Assembly (NCBI GenBank): GCA_002104905.1
Contig: MCFE01000205.1
Location: 1-64,000, forward strand
Length of the DNA stretch: 64,000 bases
Source: Basidiobolus meristosporus CBS 931.73
Lineage: Eukaryota; Basidiobolomycota; Basidiobolomycetes; Basidiobolales; Basidiobolaceae
Direction: 5' to 3'
Shown here in pieces: positions 20,937 to 31,580 of the stretch. The position numbers and the translations under genes are program-made. Each line of letters opens with the position of its first letter. The first letter of the stretch is position 1. A model generated the notes under the pieces. The model made no database searches and had not been told where the DNA came from. It saw only the letters and a list, made by a program, of their open reading frames with translations.

Positions 20937-22470
20937 CAATAAGAAGGAAGAAGAAAATGCTCTAATAAGCAATGATAACCAACAAAGGAGGTACCCAAGA
21001 CCCTATAAAGGTAATAGCAACCTGTTTTGCAACTACTGCAAAAGGAAAGGACACACATGAGAGAGGTGTCTCAAAAAGAGAGATTATCGGCAAAAGAAGC
21101 CTGAATATGGAAATGCTGCAAAAGCTGAAGATAGACTATTCATATCAGCACTAGACATGACCACAAACAAGGATTCTCAGACATGGTATATTGACCCTGG
21201 AGCATCTCAACACTTTACACACCAAAAAGAACTTTTTACCCAATATCAAGCAATTCCAATTAAGAAGGTTTTCATGGGTGATGATAGAACACTTGATGCA
21301 GTGAGAGAAGGAACTATCCAAGTAAACCTAAGAGGCAGAGAAGGAAGCCATACACTGACCTTCAAAGAAGTACTCTATGTACCAGAAATAGCCAAGAACC
21401 TACTATCTGTAGGCAAGGCCACTGCAGAAGGACTCAGTTTCAGCTTTGACAATTCTGGATGCAGCACAACTGATCAAAATGGTGCCCATTTTGCTTTGGG
21501 TAGCAGAGATCAGAATCTATGCAAGCTGACTTATATTCCATCATATTTGGAAGCCAATATAGGTAACTTAAATGAAGAAACACCAATGCTTTGACACAGG
21601 AGATTTGGGCACATCAATTTTGATTATTTGCGCAAAATGATCAAAGATCAGCTAATATCTGGAGTAGAAATTGATCCCCCTGCCAATTTGGAGCACTGTG
21701 AAGTCTGCATATATGGGAAACAAGCCAGACAATTGCTCAAGCTGGGCTAATCAAAACTAAGAAAAAAATTAGATCTAATTCACTCAGATCTGTGTGGACC
21801 TATTCAATATTTATCCTTAGGTGGGATGAAGTATTTAATCACTTTTATTGATGATTATACAGGATACACATGGATCTACTTCATGGAGAGAAAGTAAGTA
21901 GCTCTGTCTAAGTTCAGGGAGCTTAAAGCCATGGTGGAGAGAGAAACTGGTGAAAAAATCAAGAAAATATTCTCTGACAATGGTGGAGAATATACCTCAA
22001 AACTCTTCATCCACTTCTGCAAAATTTATGGGATAATGGAAGAGACTACTGTACCATACTCCCCACAGCAAAATGGAGTAGCAGAGCATGCTAACAGATC
22101 AATAATTGATATGGCAAGATCTATGATCCATCATCAAAAATTATCCTATGATTTTTGGGTGGATTCAGTTGCCACTGCTGTATATCTTAAAAATAGGAGT
22201 TATAACAGAATACTTTGTGATTTTACTCCACTTGAAGCTTGTTATGGATACAGACCAAGTGCAGAACATCTAAGAATATTTGGGTGTACAGCATATGCAA
22301 AGAAACTGCCTGGAAATCAGTCAAAATTTAAGCCAAAAAGTGTAAAATGCATATTTTTGGGCTACTGCAATGAGAGTAAAGCATACAGACCCTACAATGC
22401 CAAAGCAAAGAAGCTAATCAAGTCCAGGGATGTGCTGATTGATGAAAATTCAAGATTTTTACAAAAATGA
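20937..22470 (+). pseudogene. copia-1 gag end, protease and integrase
   Basis: Continues the copia-1 frame broken at 17314. Seen: a zinc knuckle CNYCKRKGHT-stop-ERC (CCHC kept, TGA inside); protease DPGASQHFT (D of the DSG motif kept, S to P); FKEVLYVPEIAKNLLSVGKA; the pre-integrase HRRFGHINFDYLRKM with CEVCIYGK; and the integrase DDE set in HSDLCGP, SDNGGEYTS and QQNGVAEHANR. Stops lie at 21592, near 21748 and 21896. A frame change occurs at about 22,466 (SRFLQK then stop). The protein would act in particle maturation and cDNA integration. Confidence 0.88.
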
Positions 22471-23352
22471 CATCAGAAGATGACAAAAATCTGATCCCAA
22501 GTCCACCAATTGTCAGGATTGAATCAGAGCAAAACAATGAAATTATTTTCACTCCAGAGGACTCTACAACCATGTTTCAGCCAGAATCAGTTGCCAGGAA
22601 TATCCCAGAAGTGATCATTCCAGTATCAAATGCCCAGAGATCCAATTGGACAACAAATAGGCCAAATTACTATATCAATGAGGGTACAAACTTAGCCTAT
22701 GCCTATTCAGTACATATTGATGAGCCCCAGACTGTAAAAGAGGCCCTAAAAGCCCTCCAGCAAGTCTTGGAGATCTGCAATGACTGAGGAATATCAGGCC
22801 CTGATGGAAAATCAATTTGGGACTTGGTCAAATTACCAATCAACCAAAAATCAATTGGATGCAGATAGGTCTTCAAGACAAAATACAAGGCTGATGATAA
22901 AGTTGAAAGATACAAAGCAAGACTTGTGGCCAAAGGATACTCTCAAACAAAAGGACTTGACTATACTGAGACCTTTGCACTGGTAGCCAAGTTTAATTCC
23001 ATCAGATTAATATTGGCTATTGCAGCCAAATATCAGTTTTTATTCATCAAATGTATGTAAAACTGCATTTTCAAATGAAGAACTTAATGAAGGCGTGTAT
23101 ATGGACCAGCCTGATGGGTTTGTTGACCAAGATAACCCCCATTTGGTCTGCAAGCTTAAAAAGTCACTATATGGTCTCAAACAATCACCAAGAGCCAGGA
23201 ATTGTAAGATAGACTCTTATTTGGAATCTTTGAACTTCAAAAGGAGTAACACTGACTATAGTATATACTATAGGCCAGACAGAGCATATCCAGTTCTATT
23301 AGCTCTATATGTGGATGATTTTATTATAGCCACCAATAACCTAGAAACATTA
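22467..23352 (+). pseudogene. copia-1 linker and reverse transcriptase, N part
   Basis: Copia RT split by frameshifts at about 22,785 and 22,990-23,050. Seen: TSEDDKNLIPSPPIVRIESE linker, [34 protein letters not shown] (another frame), [51 protein letters not shown] and the catalytic LYVDDFIIATNN. It ends at the MITE insertion site (catta, 23348-23352). Confidence 0.87.
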
Positions 23353-24084
23353 GACTTGTTCCGTTGGACAGTGCCACATTGAGCCATGAGTGCCAAATGA
23401 TGCCATAGTGTGCCAGAGAGGCCAAGTGAGCCTCTACCTGACCACAGAGTGTGAAACATAGCTCTGCATCCTCATGCAAAGTAGCCCCTGTGTTTCACCT
23501 ATTGTGTTGGAGAAAATCCACTTTTTGACCTTTTTTTTTGCATCAATGTTGTGCAGAATGTGTTAGAGCACAAGCAGATTGAAGATATGCATCTGGTACC
23601 CAATACCCATGGCACTCTGAATCTAGCTCCTGTAGCTTGTATCTTGTCACAAAAATGAATGGCACTATCTTGGTCCACTGGTACTATCTGGCACTATAAG
23701 TGCTTTGTATAGATCTTACTTTAGGTCTAATATTTAAATATAGTGCCAGATAGTACCAGTGGACCAAGATAGTGCCATTCATTTTTGTGACATGATACAA
23801 GCTACAGGAGCTAGATTCAGAGTGCCATGGGTATTGAGTACCAGACGCATATCTTCAGTTCTCCTGTGCTCTTACACATCCTGAGCTACATTGATCCACA
23901 AAAAAAGGTCAAAAAATGGATTTTCTCCTGTGCAATGGGTGAAACACAGGGGCTGCTTTATATGAAGATGCAGAGCTATGTTTCACACTCTGTGGCCAAG
24001 TATAGGCTCACTTTACCTCTCTGGCACACTATGGCATCATTTGGCACTCATGGCTCAATGTGGCACTATCCAATGGAACAAGTC
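23353..24084. mobile_element. palindromic foldback MITE, copy 1
   Basis: 732 bp, almost wholly one inverted repeat: GACTTGTTCCGTTGGACAGT at the left and its near reverse complement ending GGAACAAGTC at the right, with arms of about 345 bp and a spacer of about 40 bp near 23,700-23,740. It splits copia-1 RT. The flanks are catta (left) and tattg (right), a decayed 5-bp duplication. The uninterrupted RT in a related fragment at 33880 has the same spacing with one copy of 5 bp. It has no coding capacity. Confidence 0.88.
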
Positions 24085-24089
24085 TATTG

Positions 24090-25024
24090 GAAGAGACTAA
24101 ATCCAGCCTATCTAAGGAGTTCAAGATGTCCAATCTAGGAGAACTTACTTACTACTTAGGGATTAGGTTCTCCATAGACAGAAGCACCCAGACTATCACC
24201 CTAAGCCAGTCCAAGTATATTCAAGATATACTAAAGAAGTACCAAATGGAAGACTGTAAACCAGCAGCTACCCCAATGGAGACAAACCTTAACTTGGTCA
24301 AAACTCAACCAAATCAAGAGAGCTTGATGCCATCTGAAAGCCCTGACTTTCTTTATTTATATATGGTCAGCAGTTTGATGTATATCATGCTTGGAACATG
24401 TTCAGATATCTCGTATTCAGTGGGAGTTGTCAGCCTACATAATCAGAACTATGGATCTGATCATATTGCAGCAGTTGAGCGGATTTTTAGATACCTAAAA
24501 GGAACTGCTGATATCTGCTTAAGATACACTTATAATGATTCAGAACAGGATCTTGTAGGATACTCTGATGCTGATTGGGGGCAAAATTTAGAAGACAGAA
24601 GATCCACCACTGGATACACCTTTCTTTACTGTAAAGGAGCAACTTCATGGAATTCAAGAAAGCAACCAACCGTAGCACTTTCCACCATAGAGGCAGAGTA
24701 TATGGCAGCCTGTGAAGCTACAAAAGAGCAATGTGGTTAAGAAAGCTTTTTACAGATTTAGGCCTATGTCAAAAAATGCCTATTACTTTATTTCAAGATA
24801 ATCAAGGATGTATGCAATTAGGTAGGAATCCAACTTTTCATGCTAGAACCAAGCACATAGATATTAGACACCATTTCATATGTGAAGCTATAGAGAATAA
24901 CCTAGCTAGCTTAGTTTACTTTCCTACAGATGAAATGATTGCAGACGTATTCACCAAACCATTAGCTAGAGACAAGTTTGAATATTTTAGGTTAAAATTG
25001 GGACTAGTCAGTATGAACATTTAG
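24090..25024 (+). pseudogene. copia-1 RT end and RNase H
   Basis: Resumes after the MITE: EETKSSLSKEFKMSNLGELTYYLGI, TITLSQSKYIQDILKKYQM, CKPAATPMETN, SLMYIMLGTCSDISYSVGVV, then RNase H with GYSDADWG, RRSTTGYTFLYCKGATSWNS, STIEAEYMAACEA, HIDIRHHFI and DVFTKPLARDKFE. One frameshift falls at about 24,735 (EATKE region). Otherwise it is well conserved. Confidence 0.9.
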
Positions 25025-25035
25025 CTGAGTGGGAA

Positions 25036-25233
25036 TGCTGTAAAAATTTGTAATTCCACCTATATTTTCACTTAGAATATTTTCACTAAAATACCAGTAC
25101 TCTATGTGTTTCTTATGCCAAGACCAGGTAAAAGTATAAATACTACTTTTACATTCAATAAATCATTAAGTGAAAACCACATAATCTACTTGTTCTCCCA
25201 ATCACTTCCAATATCTCCAAGACTCTTACAACA
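25036..25233 (+). repeat. copia-1 3' LTR, internally shortened
   Basis: TGCTGTAAAAATTTG to CTTACAACA. Both ends match the 5' LTR, but about 150 bp of the middle is missing (198 against 349 bp). Confidence 0.85.
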
Positions 25234-25239
25234 CACTAG

Positions 25240-25875
25240 AGTAGAGAGACTCTAATTATCTTGCTATGAAGCAATCTTGACTAATGGGGGACTCAAGATT
25301 AGATTTTTGTCATCATCTGATGCAATTGTTAGGAAAAATTTTATCTATCAGCAATTAGTTTATACCTGGGCCTGATCAGCTTCTTTGCTTTAGTACCTCA
25401 GAGTCTGCCTCCCCCAATCACATTGCAGTAGCCCAAGAATATTAATCTTACACCTTTTAGCTCATTTTTTGACTGGTATCAATGCACCATCTTGCCACAA
25501 GGTGTGCTACCAAATATTTTAGGTGCTCAGCACTTGGTTTATATCCATACCAGGCCAACATTGCAGTAGAACTACCAAGTATGCTGCTACAACTCCCATT
25601 TCTATGATATACACCTGTAGCAACTGACTCCAATTGAAAATCACAAGTTAACTCTTGATCATGGGTTATAGACCTTGACATATTGATTGATAGTATATTT
25701 GCATACTCTAACACTCCATTTTGCTGTGAAGACTGTGTTGTAATGGTTTCCTGCTTTATCCCATGTTCTTTGCAGAAGTTTGTGGGTAGCTTAAGAATAC
25801 ATAATCCTATATTACCTGGGGTTATTTTTGTGAGTTTTGTTACCAGTTTCTCTTTCCACCATTGCATTCAGCTTC
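25240..25875 (-). pseudogene. inverted copia integrase fragment
   Basis: On the minus strand: KLPTNFCKEHGIKQETITTQ, SSQQNGVLEYANILSINMSRS, CDFQLESVATGVYHRNGSC, YGYKPSAEHLKYL, and further left a match to the copia-1 linker (TSDDDKNLILS-like). It is clearly related to 21960-22520 but older, with stops and frame breaks. No LTR is attached. Confidence 0.8.
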
Positions 25876-25940
25876 CTGATCTTAGGAAGAGCTACTTTTG
25901 TTCTTGCCATGGACTAGCACCATTTGTATATAGTATTATA

Positions 25941-26120
25941 GACCATTTCTGTTTCATAGTGCCACATTACATCATGGATGCCTAATACCACTGTTAGATG
26001 CTGGAGAGGAATAGTAGACCTATACTTGCAACAGATGTGAGACATAACTCTAAATCTTCATGCAAATTAGCACTTTTATGTACCAATTGTATTGCAGGAG
26101 ATCCATTGTTTTTCTGTTCC
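25941..26120. mobile_element. MITE arm fragment (copy 4, decayed)
   Basis: Begins GACCATTTCTGTTTCATAGTG after attata and follows the left arm of the foldback MITE in order (AGTGCCACATT, ..GTGAGACATAACTCTAAATCTTCATGCAAA, GTACCAATTGTATTGCAGGAGA). Only one arm is present, so it can no longer fold back. Confidence 0.6.
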
Positions 26121-26139
26121 TTCAGAATTGATGATGTGG

Positions 26140-26450
26140 ATTTCCATATGAGAAATAATTGTGATGATCCTATCAAAAGGCTGTCACCAAGTTCAAATAC
26201 TATGACTAAGAGGCATTGACTTCATGAGGACACTGCGTAAAGACTGTTAAAAAATTGCATCTCAAGTTCCACAAAAAACTTGGTCAAAAATCTTTATTGC
26301 AACAATACATAAGTGGCTTATGATTGGTTTTATGCCAATTTTCTCACTTTCTGCTCCCAGACACTCCATCACTTTCTACACTTGTGTACATTGACTGGCT
26401 ATTGCCTCTTTTTTACAATCCTTACTTCCTGACTCAGCAGGATTGAGATT
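26140..26450 (+). repeat. repeat X, copy 1
   Basis: Contains the shared core ATGAGAAATAATTGTGATGA, TCAAAAGGCTGTCACCAA, AAAAAACTTGGTCAAAAATC, GTACATTGACTGGCTATTGC and TTCCTGACTCA. The same order is found at 60010-60310 and 60660-60960 and, inverted, at 43430-43625. It is an unclassified dispersed repeat; this copy lacks the part that carries an open frame in the others. Confidence 0.65.
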
Positions 26451-27960
26451 GAGATATGGTAGTACCTGCACTTGACTTGTCATTATATCTCCTAACACAT
26501 CTCTTCCATAGAAAACTCACAAAAGGTGAAGCAAGGTCCAATATTCTCAACACATCAAGCAATATGGAGCAGCAAGTGGATACAGTAGCAGTAGAGATCA
26601 ATATGCTCTGCTTTATATTTATAGTATAGCTGGTCAAATCTGGTCACAAACTCTTCACACAAGAGCTGTAGATGTTTCATGTTGGCATTGGTGATCTGCT
26701 TCTGGATTAGTATTCCTACAATGTCCACATATGACTCCCAATGCTTCCAATGCACTCTTCATAGAAATGGCTTCAGAAGGCCACTTGAATAAATACATAT
26801 CCAGTTCATGCAGTTGTTGTACTTGTATTATTGCATATGCATATGAATATTGATTGGAGTCTGTGAGAAGTACTCAGAGTAGCAGATACTTTGTAATATC
26901 TTGCAAATTCTTTGGAATTTCTCCAGTATCTTAAAGGGCTCATTTAGCTTGAAGTGCCCCATGTACAACTTGGTTATCAGTGTAGAGATATTGTTGAAAA
27001 GCAAGTGCATTGCTCCTAGTGGAAAGCTTTTGCTCAGACAGATATCCTTTATCTTGAGTATCTCTTGTTTCCAATTAATTTCATATTCCAGCCAATGGCT
27101 TAAAGTCTGCCAACTTTGCTGCAATTGCATTCTAACTCTGGTATGTTCTCTCTGTGTAAAGATGATGTACTTGGAGTTGGTTTTTGGGTCTGATATTAGT
27201 GGATATGGGCCACTTCTATAGCCTCAACATCACACCATTCACCAGTAATTGTATTACTAGGTTCACTTTGCTCCATAAAGTATCCTTGGCATTTTTTTCC
27301 ATGGGTGTTGTCTCATTGCATAATGCAACTTTGCTGGGCTCATGCAGGGTACTGTTGTTGATGACAAAATGCTCACAATTAATCAGTGAGCTGCTTCTTC
27401 AGAGCTATCACTATGCCTGCTCTATTCAGAGAGCTGAGGTGAGCCTAAAGGCATCACAACTCTCATGACTCAGTTTGCACAAGGTGACAAGTACAGCCAG
27501 ATGCTTTTGTAAAAGTATCAAGTGGCTGTCAAGATATTGTTGGTACAGTAGTGACTGGTGAATGGTCAAATATGACTTGTGTGGCAAAACACTGGCTGTA
27601 ATCTTTGTAACACTTCCTATGCTGTCTGTGTGCTTGATTGCCAAAAGGCTTGCTATAATAGCTACATGATCATTTTCTCTTCTCCTACAACATTGAATCA
27701 AAGCAGTCTTGTCAATGAGGCAAACAGTTTGACACTCAACAACTGAACACTATTGTATCACTTTTTTTGTTAATACTCATGTAAGTTTAAGAGAGTCTTG
27801 TATTTGAGATATTGCACCAACATGAATGTAAGATGCAATGATGACCTATCATAGCAAGCATTATAAATAAAGTCTTTGCATCACATACACACATATGTAA
27901 CACCATTTCCCCTTTGGTTTGACTCACTTACATATATATGACACAAAAAATAAAGCAATG
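26451..27960 (-). pseudogene. Tnp2-type transposase remnant
   Basis: On the minus strand, in order from right to left: an N-terminal-side region (27701-27426), then about 27,130-26,830 with SHWLEYEINWKQEIL and SFPLGAMHLLFNNISTLITK then LYMGHFKL, then 26,755-26,555 with FVTRFDQLYYKYKAEHIDLYCYCIHLLLHIA. These match the FPxxxMHLLxxN and YYxxxxxRLxxxxxxIHxLLHIA segments of fungal Tnp2-type (CACTA-like) transposases. Many stops are present. The distal part (27,700-27,990) is also found at 41,560-41,670 plus 42,060-42,170, so it belongs to the element's flank. Confidence 0.72.
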
Positions 27961-28019
27961 TTGTCTGGTTCTGTTGTGTTGTATTATGATTAGTTTGGGG
28001 CTTGTCTACAATGTAGAGG

Positions 28020-29137
28020 CTAATCAACAATATACAACAACTTCCAGTATGCTAATACTGAAATAGTTTATTGGGAGTTTGATATACCAACAGAAGATAT
28101 AACTTTCACTAATTTCCTCAATCTTAGGCTCAAAATATACTGTAGGCAGTGTTTATCACTTCTACAGCAGTGTTCTGACCTTCTGTTGACTAATGGGCTT
28201 ATTTACTTTTATGGTAACTTTTCCTTATTTGGAAGTCACTTTCCTTTCTGAGAAAATATTTCCTAATATGAATATTCTGAACTCCCCTTTAACCTGAAGG
28301 GGTGTGTTGTAGAAGTCTCTAAAGGGGTCTTTAGACCTAAAGGGGTGTCTAAAGGGGTGTCTTTAGAGTAAAGGGGCTTCTTGTAGTGGTCTCTACAGTG
28401 GACTTTACACTAAAGGGGTGCCTAAAGGGGCTTCTTTAGAGTAAAGGGGTTTCCTAAAGGGGACCTTTCCAACAGAAAGTGGTAGTTTCTTGTAGAACTT
28501 AGATTGGATTCTTGTGAGCTTTGCAGTTGCTTTACTGATGTAGTACCAATCAAAGTCAGAATACTCAACAGTGCAAGTGATGCAGGGGAAGTCTTATGAC
28601 CTTTAAACTTGTAATTGTAGTGTGGAGATTCTGGAAAGAGAGGCTCTCTTTTATTTTTCAGCTGGGGAAGTCATATATATATGAAAAGTTTGAAGGATCA
28701 AAGTTTTTGGGCAATTGCACAAGCAATAAACATGATATGAAGCTAAATTTTGCATTGACGCAGATCAGACATAGGCGCAGCACCTGTGAAAATATCATGT
28801 GATTTGATTGGCTGGCTCAAAAGCTACATGTGATCAAAGTCACCCTAATAATCCTAGCAATAAGGCATAGTATATAATAATTGGACTCTTTTGGTCATAA
28901 CTCCTTAAGTACTGCTTCAAATGAGCTGTAATTTAAAACATGTGATGGCTACTACGTGTTCTGTATGACATAATATTCATGGGTGGATTGCTTGTCAGGG
29001 TCTGGAGCATTTGCTCTTCAAAGTTGGAAATTCTTGATCTTTCACTTGTGTGTTACAATAGCAAAAAGCAAAATAAAGAAATGAGTGCAATATTGGTTTA
29101 GAGATATTGTAGTAATGGAATACTTTCCATTACCACA
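28020..29137 (-). repeat. probable gypsy-2 3' LTR
   Basis: On the minus strand a PPT-like GTTAGGGGAGACT (29150-29138) precedes TGTGGTAATGGAAAG, the expected start of an LTR directly downstream of the gypsy-2 pol end. The first 27 nt include a hairpin (GTAATGGAA-type arms, 29111-29132). The far end of the LTR is not determined; no second copy is in the window because the other end of gypsy-2 is truncated. The AAAGGGG cluster (28321-28462) lies inside this interval. Confidence 0.45.
28283..28470. repeat. AAAGGGG minisatellite-like cluster
   Basis: Eight AAAGGGG words in 142 bp (28321-28462), most within TAAAGGGGTGTCT or TAAAGGGGCTTCTTTAGAG units, plus a related GAAGGGG just before. The units are imperfect and vary in spacing (about 12-45 bp), so this is a degenerate tandem repeat. 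Confidence 0.8.
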
Positions 29138-29145
29138 AGTCTCCC

Positions 29146-30330
29146 CTAACTTTGAGAAATAATGCCCTCATTATTACTTCTCATATGGAACTTCTTCAAT
29201 CTGTTACCAGGTTGTGTCAGTGCAAGTGGTGTACTGTCAAGTTCTGCTTGTTTGTAAGATCCATTTTTGTTTGCATGTATGATCTTGTAGGGACCTTGCC
29301 ATTGCATATCCAGCTTGGATGCCTTGTTTCTTTGGCTTTTTTTGTTGTGAAGTAGTATCAACTCACCTACTTCTAACAATGTTTTTCTTAGGCATTTTTG
29401 AGCGTCAAAGTACTCCTTGCCAGCCATTCCAGATTTCTTCAGGTTTTCTATTGCATTCTGTTGCAGAGTGTGTGCTTGTTAAGTCTGTTGTACTCTTGCT
29501 AGCAATAGCTCTGATGTTGTCATGGTTGGTTTCCATGGAAGGGTAAGCCAAATCTCAAAAGATATGTTTATCGGCAAAACAGCTTCATGTCCATATATTA
29601 AAAGAAATGGTGTATACCCTGTACTTCTTTTAACCGTAACTCTATTAGCCCAAATTGCTGCATGAAAGTTATTTGCCCACTTGTTGGGTTCTTCATAGCT
29701 AAGCTTTGCTAATGTGTTTGCAAAAGCAGAATGTCCACGTTCAACTGGTGAATTTGCTTGTGGGTGATATGGCATAGTATGTATAAGCTTGGTTCCATGC
29801 TTTGTTGCTAGTGCTTGTATATCATAAGATCCACATTCTCCATTGTCTGCAATAAGGGTGCCAACTGAACCATGTCTGAGATATACATCTTCTTTGAGAA
29901 ATCTTGCTACTGCTTTTGCATTGGCTTGTTTCAGCATTCTAGCCTCCATCCAACCAATAAAGTTATCACAACAGTCCACCACATACTTATACCCAGCTGT
30001 TGCCCTTGGTAAATGTATAATATCTATATGTGCAATATGCCAAGCATAAGATGTGTATATACTGTGAAGTGGTTCATGCATCTTTTGGTTGTCTCTTCTT
30101 TGACATGGAATACATGATTTCACATATTCTTTTATGTCAGTGTACAGCGTTGGCCAAAAATACCGTAAGGAGATTTTTGCATATGTTGATGTAATTCCCT
30201 TGTGACCTCCTGATTCAGATTCATGCAATTCTTGAATGATCTTCTCTTGATCATGCTTGTTATGTATATACCATCAAGGGACTCCATGTTTGCTTTTTCT
30301 GAAAAGTGTGCCATCATGCAGTATAAACTT
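29146..30330 (-). pseudogene. gypsy-2 integrase
   Basis: Two main open stretches (30317-29479 with a frame change near 30,230, and 29427-29146). Seen: the zinc-binding HHCC region ending SCIPCQRRD, catalytic D in HIDIIHLP, D in IADNGECGS, E in NSPVERGH, then FHAAIWANRVTVKRSTGYTP and the C-terminal GPYKIIHANKNGSY. All three catalytic acidic residues are kept. A short gap with a frame change at about 29,430-29,480 separates the C-terminal domain. Confidence 0.83.
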
Positions 30331-31580
30331 CAGAGCCTTCCTTTTAAAATATGTGCATTGATTTGTGGGAATATCAGCAGGAACTTTGAGTGATATAAGA
30401 AATTCCTTGATTTGTTGATAATTGCTTTGTATCATATGTCTGAATGAGAATCCAAGACTAGTGTTTTCAAGAAACTCATCAATCTCATCATCATCAGTTG
30501 AGTACGGTGAATTTGGTTGCTTTCTAGATAAGGCATCAGGTCCTTTGTGATTGGCTCCTGGTATGTGTTGCAGCGTAAAGTCAAAGATCTGGATGTATGA
30601 TATCCACCATGCTAGAATAGGATCAGGCAAAAGCTCCAACTTATTCAACATTCCTAATAATGGCTTGGCATCAACCTCCAGTGTGAAGTGTACTCCTAAT
30701 AAGTATGGCTTTAGCTTTTTGAGTACATAGAGTACTCCCAGTGCTTCTTTCTTGATAGATGGTTAGTTAAGCTCATTCCCTTTGAATAGTCTACTAAGAT
30801 ATTTCCAAGGTTGTCAATGATGATCTTTTGAAACTTGAATCATGATTCCACCAACCCCAATTCCAGAGCTATCAACTGATACAATGATTGGTTGTGAATC
30901 AATAGCACTGTAGTCTATAGCTGCTAAGACAGGTGGCTTTGATAATCACTCAAGCAATGTCAACATAGCATTTGCCTGTTCTTCATGCCATTCAAATTTC
31001 TGGTTTTTCTGTAATAACTGAGTCAGTGGCTTAGCAATTTGAGCATAGTTTTTGATCCAGATTCTGAATAGACCAGTAAGTCCTAATAATTGTCTGACTT
31101 GATGAATATTCCTTGGTGGCTTCCAATTCAGTGCCAATGAAAGTTTTGCAGGATCAGTCAATCTCCCTTTTTCAGTAACAAGTTCACCTAAAATGATTGC
31201 TTTGTTGTAGCCAAACTTGCATTTGGTTCCTGATACAGTCAGACCAGAAGCTTGAAGTTTTTTCATGACCCTCTCAACAGTGCATATGTGATCATAAACA
31301 TATCTTCTTACTTGAGGTAAGTCATGCAATGTATCTTTTTCTCTGGACTTATTCTTAACTGCAATGTCATCAAGAAATGGTTGGCATATTTCAGGGAAAC
31401 AGTCATCCAAAACTTGAATCATTGCACGTTGATAATTTTGGACAGAGTTTGTCCATCCTTGAGGAGTTCTTGTCATCCTTATGAGTCCTATTGGTGTATC
31501 CATAGCAGTGAAATCTCTTGAGGTAGGATCCAGAAGTATTTGGTCATATCCTGAATAAAGATCCAATGTTGTAATCAGAG
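30331..31580 (-). pseudogene. gypsy-2 reverse transcriptase end and RNase H
   Basis: RT: MDLYSGYDQILLDPTSRDFTA, IGLIRMTRTPQGWTNSVQNYQ, and the catalytic FLDD in CQPFLDDIAVK, where many Ty3 elements have YLDD; then LGLTGLFRIWIKNYAQIAKPL. RNase H continues to 30,651-30,274 with SYIQIFDFTLQHIPGANHKG and PDALSRKQPN. Frame changes lie at about 30,940 and 30,650-30,800. Confidence 0.83.

Larger units (their letters stand above)
16351..25233 (+). mobile_element. copia-1 retrotransposon, nested host element
   Basis: A Ty1/copia element with the order LTR, gag, protease, integrase, RT, RNase H, LTR. Two later insertions split it: the Gag-protease LTR element (17315-20932) in gag and a palindromic MITE (23353-24084) in RT. 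Removing either with one copy of its duplication restores a continuous coding frame. The coding part has several in-frame stops and at least three frameshifts, so it is inactive as it stands. I find no target duplication at the outer ends (ctctg before, cacta after). The PPT-like GAGTGGGAA lies before the 3' LTR. Confidence 0.9.

Noticed and set aside
23348-24089. TA duplication of a Tc1/mariner-type MITE
   Set aside because: Comparison with three uninterrupted relatives gives a 5-bp duplication; a TA model would leave each target 3 bp too long.
16346-25238. Target-site duplication for copia-1
   Set aside because: The outer flanks ctctg and cacta do not match; the element or its surroundings have been rearranged.
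28283-28470. CRISPR-like array
   Set aside because: Units are degenerate with irregular short spacing, no unique spacers exist, and the genome is eukaryotic.
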